Both the position numbers and the translations under genes were made by a program. A model generated the notes under the pieces. It saw only the letters and a program-made list of their open reading frames with translations, was not told where the DNA came from and made no database searches. A stretch of DNA of 64,000 nucleotides from contig CBDEHK010000001.1 in the NCBI GenBank assembly GCA_965238305.1, positions 2,790,001-2,854,000 on the forward strand, written 5' to 3'. Below are positions 34,346-42,466 of this stretch, one piece after another. Position 1 is the stretch's first letter. Each line of letters starts with the position of its first letter. Origin of the DNA: CBDCGJ01 sp965238305 (GTDB taxonomy: Bacteria; Pseudomonadota; Alphaproteobacteria; GCA-2731375).

Positions 34346-34375
34346 TTGACGCTGTGCTGATTCGCCGCCTAGACT
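34346..34375 (+). promoter_or_regulatory. hupB promoter
   Basis: TTGACG (34346-34351), 18-nt spacer, TAGACT (34370-34375). The expected leader is about 47 nt. It starts 4 nt after the lon terminator hairpin. Confidence 0.5.
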
Positions 34376-34428
34376 GTTCGGGCTCAAAGAAGCGAAATAT
34401 CAAAATAAATCACGCACAGGGGGGAAAG

Positions 34429-34701
34429 TTGAATAAAAACGATTTAATCACTGCTGTAGCTTCGTCAACCGGGATGTCTAAAACGGACGCGTCAAGCGCC
34501 GTTGAATCTGTGTTTGGAACGATTTCCGGTGAACTCGGCAGAGGGAATGAAGTTAGATTGGTTGGTTTTGGTACGTTCAGTGTCAGCCAACGCAAAGCTT
34601 CGCAAGGTCGAAATCCACGTACGGGTGAGGTAATCCAAATCCCGGCCACAAAACAACCGAAGTTCAAAGCCGGCAAAGGCTTGAAACAAGCCGTCAACTA
34701 A
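34429..34701 (+). CDS. hupB: DNA-binding protein HU-beta
   Basis: Histone-like nucleoid protein of 90 aa. NKNDLITAVASSTGMSKTDA at the start, VGFGTFSVSQRKA, the beta-arm GRNPRTGEVIQIPA and the tail KPKFKAGKGLKQAVN type ending are all standard HU. The correct start is TTG at 34429, 5 nt after a very strong GGGGGGAAAG ribosome site; the longer open frame from 34354 has a non-HU N-terminus. lon-hupB-tRNA-Val is a conserved alphaproteobacterial order. Confidence 0.95.
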   Translation: MNKNDLITAVASSTGMSKTDASSAVESVFGTISGELGRGNEVRLVGFGTFSVSQRKASQGRNPRTGEVIQIPATKQPKFKAGKGLKQAVN

Positions 34702-34732
34702 GTTTTTTAACGAATTTTGAAACTAAACCTTG

Positions 34733-34767
34733 AAAATACCGGTTACCTTGGTGTAACCGGTATTTTG
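34733..34767 (+). terminator. Terminator after hupB
   Basis: A perfect 14-bp stem, AAAATACCGGTTAC with its complement, loop CTTGGT, with the terminal TTTT in the stem. The likely tRNA-Val -35 box (TTGCTT, 34765-34770) begins in its last bases. Confidence 0.85.
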
Positions 34768-34800
34768 CTTCTGGCAATCTAATTCGATAATGCCAGATGC

Positions 34801-34876
34801 GGGCGGTTAGCTCAGTTGGAAGAGCATCTCGTTTACACCGAGAGGGTCGGCGGTTCGAGCCCGTCACCGCCCACCA
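34801..34876 (+). tRNA. tRNA-Val (anticodon UAC)
   Basis: Cloverleaf with acceptor GGGCGGT/ACCGCCC, D arm TAGCTCAGTTGGAAGAGCA, anticodon stem TCTCG/CGAGA enclosing TTTACAC (UAC), T arm GGCGGTTCGAGCCCGTC, and encoded CCA. A possible promoter TTGCTT-17-TAATGC (34765-34793) puts the start about 1 nt before the mature 5' end, so the precursor may have almost no leader. Confidence 0.96.
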
Positions 34877-35288
34877 TAGCAGCTCACCAACTCGTATTGT
34901 TTGTCGTAGCACCTTCCGCCCTTTGAGGCTATTAGGCGGCGATCGAATTGATGCGTCGGTAAAATCTTGCTTAATAGTGAGTTTGGCCCGCTGCGCGAAA
35001 TAACCCAAGATGATATTTATGCCCCAAAGGCATCGGGCGCGTTTCGGCTTTGTCCGATCACGAACATATTTTTTCTTGATTTCAGCACGGTTGGTTAAAT
35101 TGGTCCAAATTAAGTAAACTGAATTTTGCTCACCGTGAGCGTCGTTACATTTTTGTGTAACGCGGCCTTGTGACAAAGACAAACTGGTTTCTAGTCGTCA
35201 ACAAATGTTTATAGAGTTTTGAAATTGACAGACTTAATCCATGAAATTGGCTATTTGTACGGATCTACAGGATGAGAAGGTAAGACGA
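34877..35288. other. 412-bp gene-free stretch holding two adjacent inverted repeats
   Basis: No coding frame on either strand has a convincing start. The stretch is of ordinary to A/T-rich composition and contains the paired inverted repeats at 35128-35162 and a TTGACA at 35225-35230 that could be the -35 box for the following secreted-protein gene. A small RNA is possible, but nothing specific supports one. Confidence 0.45.
35128..35162. repeat. Two inverted repeats 2 nt apart
   Basis: GCTCAC-C-GTGAGC (35128-35140) and CGTTACA-TTTTTG-TGTAACG (35143-35162) are each perfect. The first has too short a centre for an RNA loop and looks more like a protein-binding palindrome; the second could form an RNA hairpin. 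Confidence 0.55.
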
Positions 35289-35771
35289 ATGAAAGGGCCA
35301 AAAATTCTCCGAAGACAAGGATTTTATCTCTGCGCGGCTATTATGTTTTCATTCCCTGCGGTTGGTTATGCTGGCGACGAAATTCTAGTCGCGCAAACTG
35401 ACACGGATGATAAAAAATCCGGCGTACAAAATAAAGCCGAGCCTAACGATGGCCCGAGCGATGGGAAAAGAGGCTCAACCTCCTGGCAACAATTGACGGG
35501 AGCGGATTATTTGACCATGCCGCCGGTCGATCGGGAGATCTATGTAGTTGGCCTGAGTGACGCCTACAATTGGTCTTATGTTGGGGGCTTTAAAAAGATG
35601 CAATGGATTGTGAATTGTACGGAGAATAAAAATTCAGAGCAGCTTTCGTTAACATTCGATGATTGGTTGGAAGAAAATCCGGCCCGTTGGGATGAACCGG
35701 CTGCAAAATTATTTGCATTTGCCGTATTTAGCGCCTGTGGCATTGCTCCACCGACGGGCAAAAAATCATGA
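35289..35771 (+). CDS. Secreted protein with a Rap1a/Tai-like domain
   Basis: A 160-aa precursor. A basic N-terminus and hydrophobic core end near AVGYAG, giving a Sec signal peptide. A low-complexity acidic linker (about residues 35-65) leads to a C-terminal domain with YVVGLSDAYNW, a Cys in NCTENK, LTFDDWLEENPARW and a second Cys in FSACG. The order of glycine-Asp-Ala helix, Cys, helix ending in ENP and final Cys resembles Rap1a/Tai-type periplasmic domains; the match is by eye. The ATG at 35289 follows GAAGG; an upstream ATG at 35241 has no ribosome site. There are no partner genes. Confidence 0.65.
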   Translation: MKGPKILRRQGFYLCAAIMFSFPAVGYAGDEILVAQTDTDDKKSGVQNKAEPNDGPSDGKRGSTSWQQLTGADYLTMPPVDREIYVVGLSDAYNWSYVGGFKKMQWIVNCTENKNSEQLSLTFDDWLEENPARWDEPAAKLFAFAVFSACGIAPPTGKKS

Positions 35772-35873
35772 CTTGGTCCATGCGTTCAGGCTGAAACAGG
35801 CGCGAAGACTCAATTGGTTTCTAGTGTGACCGTTGTACCTTTTGCGATTTGTTTGCTTTTTTGTTTAACTCGC

Positions 35874-35902
35874 TTGACACCTGCGTGAGGGCGCTGTATT
35901 CG
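35874..35902 (+). promoter_or_regulatory. Promoter for tRNA-Asp
   Basis: A consensus TTGACA (35874-35879), 17-nt spacer, TATTCG (35897-35902); the tRNA begins 19 nt later. Confidence 0.6.
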
Positions 35903-35920
35903 AACGCGGTCCCAAGCGAT

Positions 35921-35997
35921 GGGGGTGTAGCTCAGTTGGTTAGAGCGCTGGCCTGTCACGCCAGAGGCCGCGGGTTCGAGTCCCGTCACTCCCGCCA
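35921..35997 (+). tRNA. tRNA-Asp (anticodon GUC)
   Basis: Acceptor GGGGGTG pairs with CACTCCC (one G-U). The D arm is TAGCTCAGTTGGTTAGAGC, the anticodon stem CTGGC/GCCAG encloses CTGTCAC (GUC), and the T arm is CGCGGGTTCGAGTCCCGT. G73 and CCA are encoded. It has its own promoter and terminator. Confidence 0.97.
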
Positions 35998-36013
35998 TCC
36001 TTGGACCTAAGAG

Positions 36014-36037
36014 ACCTCGCTTTGCGGGGTTTTTTTG
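36014..36037 (+). terminator. Terminator after tRNA-Asp
   Basis: Stem ACCTCGC/GCGGGGT (one wobble), loop TTT, then seven to eight T. It lies 16 nt after the tRNA. Confidence 0.88.
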
Positions 36038-36221
36038 TTTTTGTCATCAAATTTTATTGAATACTTTGTATACCGAAATTGAAAATAGTCTTGATTGTAA
36101 TTCCGCCTCGGACTAATCAGGCGGCTTAAGCAAATCACTGAAGTATTCGATCGGCTGCGGTCACGGCGTCGGCTTCGACCGCGCGGCCACCTAATTCAAA
36201 CTGAACGGAGTACGACCAACA

Positions 36222-37394
36222 ATGTCTGAGCATTTGCCATTTGAGGGCCTGAACGTATTTGATGCAACACAGGGTGTGGCTGGGCCACATGCGACAATGC
36301 TGCTGGCGCAATATGGCGCGAATGTTACCAAAATTGAACCCTTGGACGGTGATTGGGGGCGCACTTTAGGCAAAGAATATGGCGATCTTTGTGCCCACGC
36401 GGTGGCCTTCAACCGAGGTAAGCGTAGTATCGCAATCGACTTGAAAAATCCGGATGGGATTTCCTTGGCTAAAGAATTGGCGGCAAAGGCGGATGTGGTT
36501 GTTGAAAGTTTTCGCCCCGGAGTGATGAAAAAATTCGGCCTTAGCTACGACGATCTAAAAGCGAAGAACCCATCGCAAGTGTATCTTTCGGTCTCCGGCT
36601 TTGGACAGGATGGGCCTTATAATAGTTTGCCGGTAACGGATTCCGTAATTCAAGCCTTCTCCGGCTGGATGTCGATTAACCGGGATGAACACGGTACCCC
36701 CCAGCGCATCGGTATGATGACAGGTCTCTATGCCTTCCAGGCACTCTCGACGGCGATCATCAAGCAGTATCGTTTCGCTGAGGGGAGCTATATTGATTGT
36801 AGTCTGATGCAATCCGCTGCTGCATTCCAGGTCGCAAAAATCATGGAACACCATTTGGAAGGTGGCGCGCCGCAGGTGCTTTATGTCCCCGTTGGTACAA
36901 TGAAAACGGCGGACGGTCATATCAATGTCACAGCAATGCGCGATCATCACTATACGGCGCTATGTGAAGCGATCGGTCGGGATGATATGGCGACGAACCC
37001 AAAATATTCTGGACGTGAAAATCGCCTGACCCACGAGGCCGAAATCATGGCTGCCGTGCGGGTGGAATTCGTCAAGCGATCGACAGCCGATTGGGCTGAA
37101 TTATTGACCGATGCCGGTGTCATGAACGCCCCGGTATCCGATTATAAAGACTTCATAGCGGACGAGCAGGTTAAGGCGGTGAATGCGATTTCTTGGATCA
37201 AATATGATGGGCTGGGTAATGTACCGCTCGCTAATGTTCCCGGCTTGCCGACGATCAATGGCCAGAACGCGATGACGGAATGTCCGCATATTGGTGAACA
37301 GAGCCGTGATATCTTGGCAGAAGCTGGGATCGACAGTGCGGCAATCGAACAATTAATCGCGAGTAAGGCTGTTGGAACGTTTGACGCCGCTTAA
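36222..37394 (+). CDS. Class III (CaiB/BaiF-type) acyl-CoA transferase
   Basis: A 390-aa family III CoA-transferase that moves CoA between carboxylic acids through an aspartyl-CoA anhydride. The N-terminal GLNVFDATQGVAGPHATMLLAQYGANV and KIEPLDGDWGR, then NRGKRSIAIDLKNPDG and SFRPGVMKKFGL, are signature segments. The conserved catalytic Asp is the one in GPYNSLPVTDSVIQAFSGW. Substrates cannot be assigned. An inverted repeat GCGGTC...GACCGC (36157-36182) lies in the leader. It is a single-gene unit. Confidence 0.88.
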   Translation: MSEHLPFEGLNVFDATQGVAGPHATMLLAQYGANVTKIEPLDGDWGRTLGKEYGDLCAHAVAFNRGKRSIAIDLKNPDGISLAKELAAKADVVVESFRPGVMKKFGLSYDDLKAKNPSQVYLSVSGFGQDGPYNSLPVTDSVIQAFSGWMSINRDEHGTPQRIGMMTGLYAFQALSTAIIKQYRFAEGSYIDCSLMQSAAAFQVAKIMEHHLEGGAPQVLYVPVGTMKTADGHINVTAMRDHHYTALCEAIGRDDMATNPKYSGRENRLTHEAEIMAAVRVEFVKRSTADWAELLTDAGVMNAPVSDYKDFIADEQVKAVNAISWIKYDGLGNVPLANVPGLPTINGQNAMTECPHIGEQSRDILAEAGIDSAAIEQLIASKAVGTFDAA

Positions 37395-37464
37395 GTAGTG
37401 GTCAAGGCGAACTACAGCGCGTATATTTTGGACAGTTAAATTTGTGTGTTGGAAGGAATTGTCG

Positions 37465-37629
37465 ATGTCGGTAAAATGGACAGTGCAATTGGTTTTTGCC
37501 CTCTCGATAGTGGGGCTATTAGCGGCTTGCAGTTCCAATCCAACATTCCGGATAAACTCAGACTCGTTTGATACGCATCTTAGCTGCCGTGGCGCGGAAT
37601 ATACCGGCGGTCGGTGTACGGATAGGTAA
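37465..37629 (+). CDS. Very small lipoprotein
   Basis: A 54-aa precursor with a lipoprotein signal peptide, MSVKWTVQ then a hydrophobic core ending in the lipobox LLAAC (Cys22). The mature part is only about 33 residues and has two more cysteines (LSCRGAEY and GRCTDR). A GGAAGGA ribosome site precedes the ATG at 37465; an in-frame ATG at 37444 lacks one. The family is not recognised. It lies between the CoA-transferase and nuoA. Confidence 0.65.
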   Translation: MSVKWTVQLVFALSIVGLLAACSSNPTFRINSDSFDTHLSCRGAEYTGGRCTDR

Positions 37630-37732
37630 CACCAATTCGTGAAATTGATGGTGACGATGGACAAATTATCTCCGATCACAAAAGCGCATCTGTTTTCCAT
37701 CGCCAAACAGCCAAAAAACACTTTTACCATCC

Positions 37733-37761
37733 TTGCAGGGGGCTACAGAAGCCGCTATACG
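37733..37761 (+). promoter_or_regulatory. Candidate promoter of the nuo operon
   Basis: TTGCAG (37733-37738), 17-nt spacer, TATACG (37756-37761), about 50 nt before nuoA. It is the only reasonable box pair seen in the 183-bp gap. Confidence 0.4.
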
Positions 37762-37812
37762 TGCGCATGTATTTGCTGCCATGACGTTCCGGTCTGGTAG
37801 AAGGATTTTAGT

Positions 37813-38178
37813 ATGGACGAACTGCTTCGCGAATATCTACCAATCCTGCTGTTTTTGGCGGTTGCGGTAGGCTTGTCATTTGTCATTGTGGTCGCGTCAA
37901 TCATCGTCGCCCGTCAGCATCCGGACGCGGAAAAATTGTCGGCCTATGAATGCGGATTTGAAGCATTTGGCGATGCGCGTATGCAGTTTGATGTTCGTTT
38001 TTATCTCGTTGCGATTCTTTTCATTATATTCGATTTAGAAGTAGCATTCTTATTTCCCTGGTCGATTACGCTTGGCCATATCGGTGGATTTGGCTTCTGG
38101 TCGATGATGGTATTCTTGGGCGTGCTAACTGTTGGCTTTGTCTACGAATGGAAAAAAGGGGCACTGGAATGGGAATAG
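37813..38178 (+). CDS. nuoA: NADH-quinone oxidoreductase subunit A
   Basis: Small membrane subunit of complex I near the quinone entrance. The 121-aa protein has three membrane helices. The conserved loop SAYECGFEAFGDARMQFDVRF carries the Cys that becomes exposed in the deactive enzyme of mitochondria. It is first gene of nuoA-N. Its end overlaps the nuoB start by 10 nt. Confidence 0.97.
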   Translation: MDELLREYLPILLFLAVAVGLSFVIVVASIIVARQHPDAEKLSAYECGFEAFGDARMQFDVRFYLVAILFIIFDLEVAFLFPWSITLGHIGGFGFWSMMVFLGVLTVGFVYEWKKGALEWE

Positions 38179-38714
38179 AGCAGCCGGGACAAGAATCGAC
38201 GCTTCCCCTTGTCGGTCAAAGTAATCCTTACTTTAAAGAATTCTCCGACGAATTGGCTGACAAAGGTTATGTCGTCTCGCAAGTCGATAAACTCGTCAAT
38301 TGGGCACGGACCGGTTCTTTATGGCCGATGACGTTTGGCTTGGCTTGCTGCGCCGTTGAGATGATCCATGCGTATATGCCGCGTTACGATCTTGATCGAT
38401 TTGGTGTCGTGCCACGCGCTTCTCCCCGACAATCGGATGTCATGATTGTCGCCGGCACCTTGACCAACAAGATGGCGCCGGCATTACGTAAAGTTTATGA
38501 CCAAATGGCGGAACCACGCTATGTGATCTCGATGGGCTCTTGTGCCAATGGCGGCGGTTATTATCACTATTCATATTCTGTTGTGCGTGGCTGCGACCGC
38601 ATCGTACCGGTCGATATCTATGTTCCAGGTTGCCCGCCGACGGCGGAGGCCCTGCTTTATGGCATCATGCAGTTGCAAAAGAAAATTCGCCGTACTGGCA
38701 CCTTTGTGCGCTAG
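38169..38714 (+). CDS. nuoB: NADH-quinone oxidoreductase subunit B
   Basis: Carries cluster N2, the terminal [4Fe-4S] centre that reduces quinone. The 181-aa protein shows the tandem Cys60-Cys61 in GLACCAVEM, Cys125 in GSCANGG and Cys155 in VPGCPPTAEALL. The ATG at 38169 lies inside the end of nuoA; a longer reading from 38148 is unlikely. NuoB contacts NuoD and NuoH at the quinone chamber. Confidence 0.97.
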   Translation: MGIEQPGQESTLPLVGQSNPYFKEFSDELADKGYVVSQVDKLVNWARTGSLWPMTFGLACCAVEMIHAYMPRYDLDRFGVVPRASPRQSDVMIVAGTLTNKMAPALRKVYDQMAEPRYVISMGSCANGGGYYHYSYSVVRGCDRIVPVDIYVPGCPPTAEALLYGIMQLQKKIRRTGTFVR

Positions 38715-38752
38715 GGATCGATAAGAACAAGAATGAAAGGCTTCTAGACGGC

Positions 38753-39370
38753 ATGGACGACACCGCACTGATCGAGTTGGGTGAAACGATATCCGTTGCC
38801 CTGGCAAGCGACGTCATCGCTTCGGAAGTTGTGCATGGCGAGTTAATGCTTGACGTCCGCGCCGATAATCTGCCGGCTGTGATGAAGCATTTGCGCGACG
38901 ATCAACAATGTTTGTTCAAAATCTTATTGGATGTCACTGCGGTTGATTGGCCGGAACGCGTGCAGCGCTTTGACGTTGTCTACAATCTTTTGAGTGTGAA
39001 ACACAATCAACGAATTCGCATCAAGGCCCAGGTTGCGGAAGACGTCTTGGTGCCCAGTGTTTGCGATATCTACCGCTCAGCCAGCTGGTACGAACGAGAA
39101 GTTTGGGACCTTTTCGGGATCATGTTCTCTGACCACCCGGATCTACGCCGCATCCTGACGGATTACGGATTCGAAGGACACCCCTTGCGTAAAGATTTCC
39201 CCACCACTGGTTATGTCGAAATGCGTTACGACGATGAGCAAAAACGGGTCGTGTATGAACCGGTAAGCTTGCCGCAGGAATTCCGTCGTTTCGATTTCAT
39301 GAGCCCTTGGGAAGGCGCGAATTATGTCTTGCCCGGCGATGAAAAAGCCGACGGACAGGAGCGCGCCTAA
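38753..39370 (+). CDS. nuoC: NADH-quinone oxidoreductase subunit C
   Basis: A 205-aa peripheral-arm subunit (30-kDa type) without cofactors. Family segments are DVTAVDWPERVQRFDVVYNLLS, YREVWDLFGI-type (here YEREVWDLFGIMF), and RRILTDYGFEGHPLRKDFP. I chose the ATG at 38753. The frame stays open far back into nuoB, but that part is out-of-frame overlap. nuoC and nuoD are separate genes here, unlike the E. coli nuoCD fusion. Its stop overlaps the nuoD start by one base. Confidence 0.95.
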   Translation: MDDTALIELGETISVALASDVIASEVVHGELMLDVRADNLPAVMKHLRDDQQCLFKILLDVTAVDWPERVQRFDVVYNLLSVKHNQRIRIKAQVAEDVLVPSVCDIYRSASWYEREVWDLFGIMFSDHPDLRRILTDYGFEGHPLRKDFPTTGYVEMRYDDEQKRVVYEPVSLPQEFRRFDFMSPWEGANYVLPGDEKADGQERA

Positions 39371-40548
39371 TGGCTGAAGTCGCGATCAAAAACATGACCC
39401 TAAATTTCGGCCCGCAACATCCGGCCGCTCACGGCGTTCTACGCTTGGTGATGGAAATGGATGGCGAGATGATAGAGCGGTGTGATCCGCATATCGGCTT
39501 ACTGCATCGTGGCACCGAGAAACTGATCGAAGCGAAGACTTATTTGCAAGCATTGCCGTATCTGGATCGGCTCGATTATGTCTCGCCGATGAACCAGGAA
39601 CATGCCTATTGTCTGGGCATTGAAAAATTGCTCGGCATCCAAGCATCCGAACGTGGGCAAGCGATTCGGGTGCTGTATGCTGAAATCGGTCGGCTTCTTA
39701 GCCATCTTCTGAATACCACGGCGCAAACGATGGATGTAGGCGCCCTGACGCCGACCCTATGGGGATACGAAGAACGTGAAAAGCTGATGGAGTTTTACGA
39801 GCGCGCCTGTGGCGCCCGACTGCATGCGGCATATTATCGGCCAGGTGGCGTGCATCAGGATTTGCCGCCAAAGTTACTAGAAGATATTTACGAATACGCC
39901 AAAGGTTTTACACGGTTCCTGGACGACTTCGCGACCTTGGTCGTCGACAACCGCATCTTCCGACAACGTAATGTCGATATCGGCGCAGTTAATCAGGAAG
40001 ATGCGATGAATTGGGGCTTTACCGGGGTAATGCTACGGGCGACCGGTATTCCTTGGGATCTGCGTAAGTCGCAACCGTATGACGGTTATGAGAAATATGA
40101 TTTCGATATCCCGGTCGGCAAGACTGGTGATTGTTTCGAACGCTTCCTCTGCCGCATGGAGGAGATGCGGCAGTCGATAAAGATCATTCTGCAGGTCATT
40201 GAGAATATGCCGGATGGCCCGCACAGTGCCGACGATCGCAAAATTACACCACCGGCGCGGGGAGAGATGAAGCAATCGATGGAGGCTTTGATCCATCACT
40301 TCAAACTTTATACCGAAGGTTTCCATGTGCCGGCCGGAGAAACCTATACTGCGGTGGAAGCACCAAAAGGCGAATTCGGCGTTTATCTAGTGGCGGATGG
40401 CACCAACCGGCCCTATCGCTGCAAATTGCGAGCCCCTGGATACGCCCATTTGCAGGCAACTGATTTCCTTTGCAAAGGACACCTATTGGCCGATTCCGTG
40501 GCTATTATTGGGGCGATGGACATCGTTTTTGGCGAGATTGATCGATGA
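39370..40548 (+). CDS. nuoD: NADH-quinone oxidoreductase subunit D
   Basis: The 49-kDa-type subunit that forms the quinone-binding pocket with NuoB. The 392-aa protein begins near MTLNFGPQHPAAHGVLRL, whose His is at the quinone head-group site. HIGLLHRGTEKL, the Tyr-bearing LPYLDRLDY, and the C-terminal DIVFGEIDR are family hallmarks. It derives from hydrogenase large subunits but lacks nickel ligands. It overlaps nuoC by 1 nt and nuoE by 4 nt. Confidence 0.98.
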   Translation: MAEVAIKNMTLNFGPQHPAAHGVLRLVMEMDGEMIERCDPHIGLLHRGTEKLIEAKTYLQALPYLDRLDYVSPMNQEHAYCLGIEKLLGIQASERGQAIRVLYAEIGRLLSHLLNTTAQTMDVGALTPTLWGYEEREKLMEFYERACGARLHAAYYRPGGVHQDLPPKLLEDIYEYAKGFTRFLDDFATLVVDNRIFRQRNVDIGAVNQEDAMNWGFTGVMLRATGIPWDLRKSQPYDGYEKYDFDIPVGKTGDCFERFLCRMEEMRQSIKIILQVIENMPDGPHSADDRKITPPARGEMKQSMEALIHHFKLYTEGFHVPAGETYTAVEAPKGEFGVYLVADGTNRPYRCKLRAPGYAHLQATDFLCKGHLLADSVAIIGAMDIVFGEIDR

Positions 40549-41168
40549 GTAGCAGGCACCCCGCGGCGGAAAGTTCACAGCCAGAGAGTTTTGAGTTCTC
40601 GGCGGAGACGAAAGCGAAAGCAGATGTCTTCATCGCTAAATATCCTGCAGGGCGACAAGCCAGCGCGGTGATGCCGCTGTTGGATTTGGCCCAACGGCAA
40701 CATGAAAACTGGTTACCACGTGCGGCAATGAATTATGTTGCCGGCCTCCTCGATATGCCGGCGATCCGGGTTTATGAAGTCGCAACTTTTTACACGATGT
40801 ATAATCTGGCGCCGGTCGGAAAGCATTTCTTGCAAGTCTGCACCACAACGCCCTGTTGGCTGCGTGGCTCTGCCGATATCGTTGACGCTTGTAAAGCGGA
40901 GCTTGGGGTCGACATTGGCGAAACCACGAAGGACGGGCTATTCACCTTGAATGAAGTGGAATGTCTGGGCGCTTGCGTTAATGCACCGATGATCCAAATT
41001 AACGACGATTATTACGAAGATCTGACGCCAGAAAATGTCAAAGCGATCCTGCAGGCGTTGAGCAAGGGCGAGACGCCGGCAGCAGGCCCGCAAAGCGGTC
41101 GCAAAACGTCGGAACCTATAAGCGGGGCCACGACATTAACCGAATTTGCAAGCGCGGGTAGTGACTAA
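40545..41168 (+). CDS. nuoE: NADH-quinone oxidoreductase subunit E
   Basis: A 24-kDa thioredoxin-fold subunit holding the [2Fe-2S] cluster N1a. The 207-aa protein has Cys99 and Cys104 in CTTTPCWLRGS, and Cys140 and Cys144 in ECLGACVNAP. A C-terminal extension of about 40 residues rich in Gly, Thr and Ser follows the fold. It overlaps nuoD by 4 nt and shares one base with the nuoF start. Confidence 0.97.
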   Translation: MSSRHPAAESSQPESFEFSAETKAKADVFIAKYPAGRQASAVMPLLDLAQRQHENWLPRAAMNYVAGLLDMPAIRVYEVATFYTMYNLAPVGKHFLQVCTTTPCWLRGSADIVDACKAELGVDIGETTKDGLFTLNEVECLGACVNAPMIQINDDYYEDLTPENVKAILQALSKGETPAAGPQSGRKTSEPISGATTLTEFASAGSD

Positions 41169-42454
41169 TGCTGAAGGATCAAGATCGCATATTCACTAAT
41201 CTTTACGGTTTTCAATCCTGGGGCTTGGACGCAGCGCAGAAGCGTGGCGATTGGGACAGCACTAAAGCCTTGATCGAAAAAGGTCAGGAATGGATCATTG
41301 GAGAAATGAAAGATTCCGGCCTACGTGGACGTGGCGGCGCTGGCTTCCCAACCGGTCTGAAGTGGTCCTTCATGCCGAAGGATACCGGCGGACGCCCAGC
41401 TTATTTGGTCGTCAACGCCGATGAGGGGGAACCCGGTACCTGCAAAGACCGTGAAATCATGCGCCACGATCCCCACAAACTCGTTGAGGGTTGTCTGATT
41501 GCCGGTTTCGCCATGAACGCGGTGGCCGCTTATATTTATATTCGCGGCGAATTTCATCACGAAGGCAATGTGCTCGAAGCTGCCATTCAGGAGGCCTATG
41601 ATGCTGGCCTGATCGGCAAAAACGCCTGCGGGTCTGGCTATGATTTCGATGTTTATTTGCATCGCGGCGCTGGGGCCTATATCTGCGGCGAAGAAACCGC
41701 CCTGATCGAAAGCCTGGAAGGTAAAAAAGGACAGCCGCGGCTGAAACCGCCGTTTCCGGCAGGTGTCGGTGTCTGGGGCTGTCCAACGACAGTGAACAAT
41801 GTAGAAAGCATTGCCGTTGCGCCGACGATTTTACGACGTGGTGCTTCCTGGTTCACAAGTTTTGGTCGGGATAATAATTTCGGCACCAAAATTTTCTGCA
41901 TTTCCGGGCATGTTAACAATCCTTGCAACGTCGAAGAGGCGATGTCGATTCCACTGAAGGAGTTGATAGAGAAACATGCCGGCGGCGTGCACGGTGGTTG
42001 GGACAATCTGCTGGCGATTATTCCGGGCGGTTCTTCTGTGCCATTATTGCCGAAGCCGATTTGTGACACCGTGTTGATGGATTTTGATGCCTTACGTGAT
42101 GTGCAATCTGGTTTGGGTACGGCGGCGGTGATCGTGATGGACAAATCGACGGACATTGTCCAGGCCATTGCGCGTCTGGCGGAATTTTACAAACATGAAT
42201 CTTGCGGCCAATGCACGCCTTGCCGGGAAGGTACCGGTTGGATGATGCGGGTGATGAACCGCCTTGTCACCGGCGATGCCGACCTGGCAGAAATCGATTT
42301 GTTATTAGATGTCACCAAGCAGGTCGAGGGACATACGATTTGTGCCTTGGGTGATGCGGCGGCGTGGCCGATCCAAGGCTTGTTGCGTCACTTCCGCCCG
42401 GAGGTGGAAGGGCGTATCGCGGCACGCAAAAATCAGTCAACGGCAGCGGCGTAG
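41168..42454 (+). CDS. nuoF: NADH-quinone oxidoreductase subunit F
   Basis: The NADH-oxidising flavoprotein subunit (51-kDa type). In 428 aa it shows GLRGRGGAGFPTGLKWSF, which binds NADH/FMN, VVNADEGEPGTCKDREI, the FMN-site GAGAYICGEETALIESLEG, and ESCGQCTPCREGT plus a later Cys in HTICALGDAAAWP for the [4Fe-4S] cluster N3. It pairs with NuoE. Length and order are normal. Confidence 0.98.
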   Translation: MLKDQDRIFTNLYGFQSWGLDAAQKRGDWDSTKALIEKGQEWIIGEMKDSGLRGRGGAGFPTGLKWSFMPKDTGGRPAYLVVNADEGEPGTCKDREIMRHDPHKLVEGCLIAGFAMNAVAAYIYIRGEFHHEGNVLEAAIQEAYDAGLIGKNACGSGYDFDVYLHRGAGAYICGEETALIESLEGKKGQPRLKPPFPAGVGVWGCPTTVNNVESIAVAPTILRRGASWFTSFGRDNNFGTKIFCISGHVNNPCNVEEAMSIPLKELIEKHAGGVHGGWDNLLAIIPGGSSVPLLPKPICDTVLMDFDALRDVQSGLGTAAVIVMDKSTDIVQAIARLAEFYKHESCGQCTPCREGTGWMMRVMNRLVTGDADLAEIDLLLDVTKQVEGHTICALGDAAAWPIQGLLRHFRPEVEGRIAARKNQSTAAA

Positions 42455-42466
42455 GGAAGTATCGAG

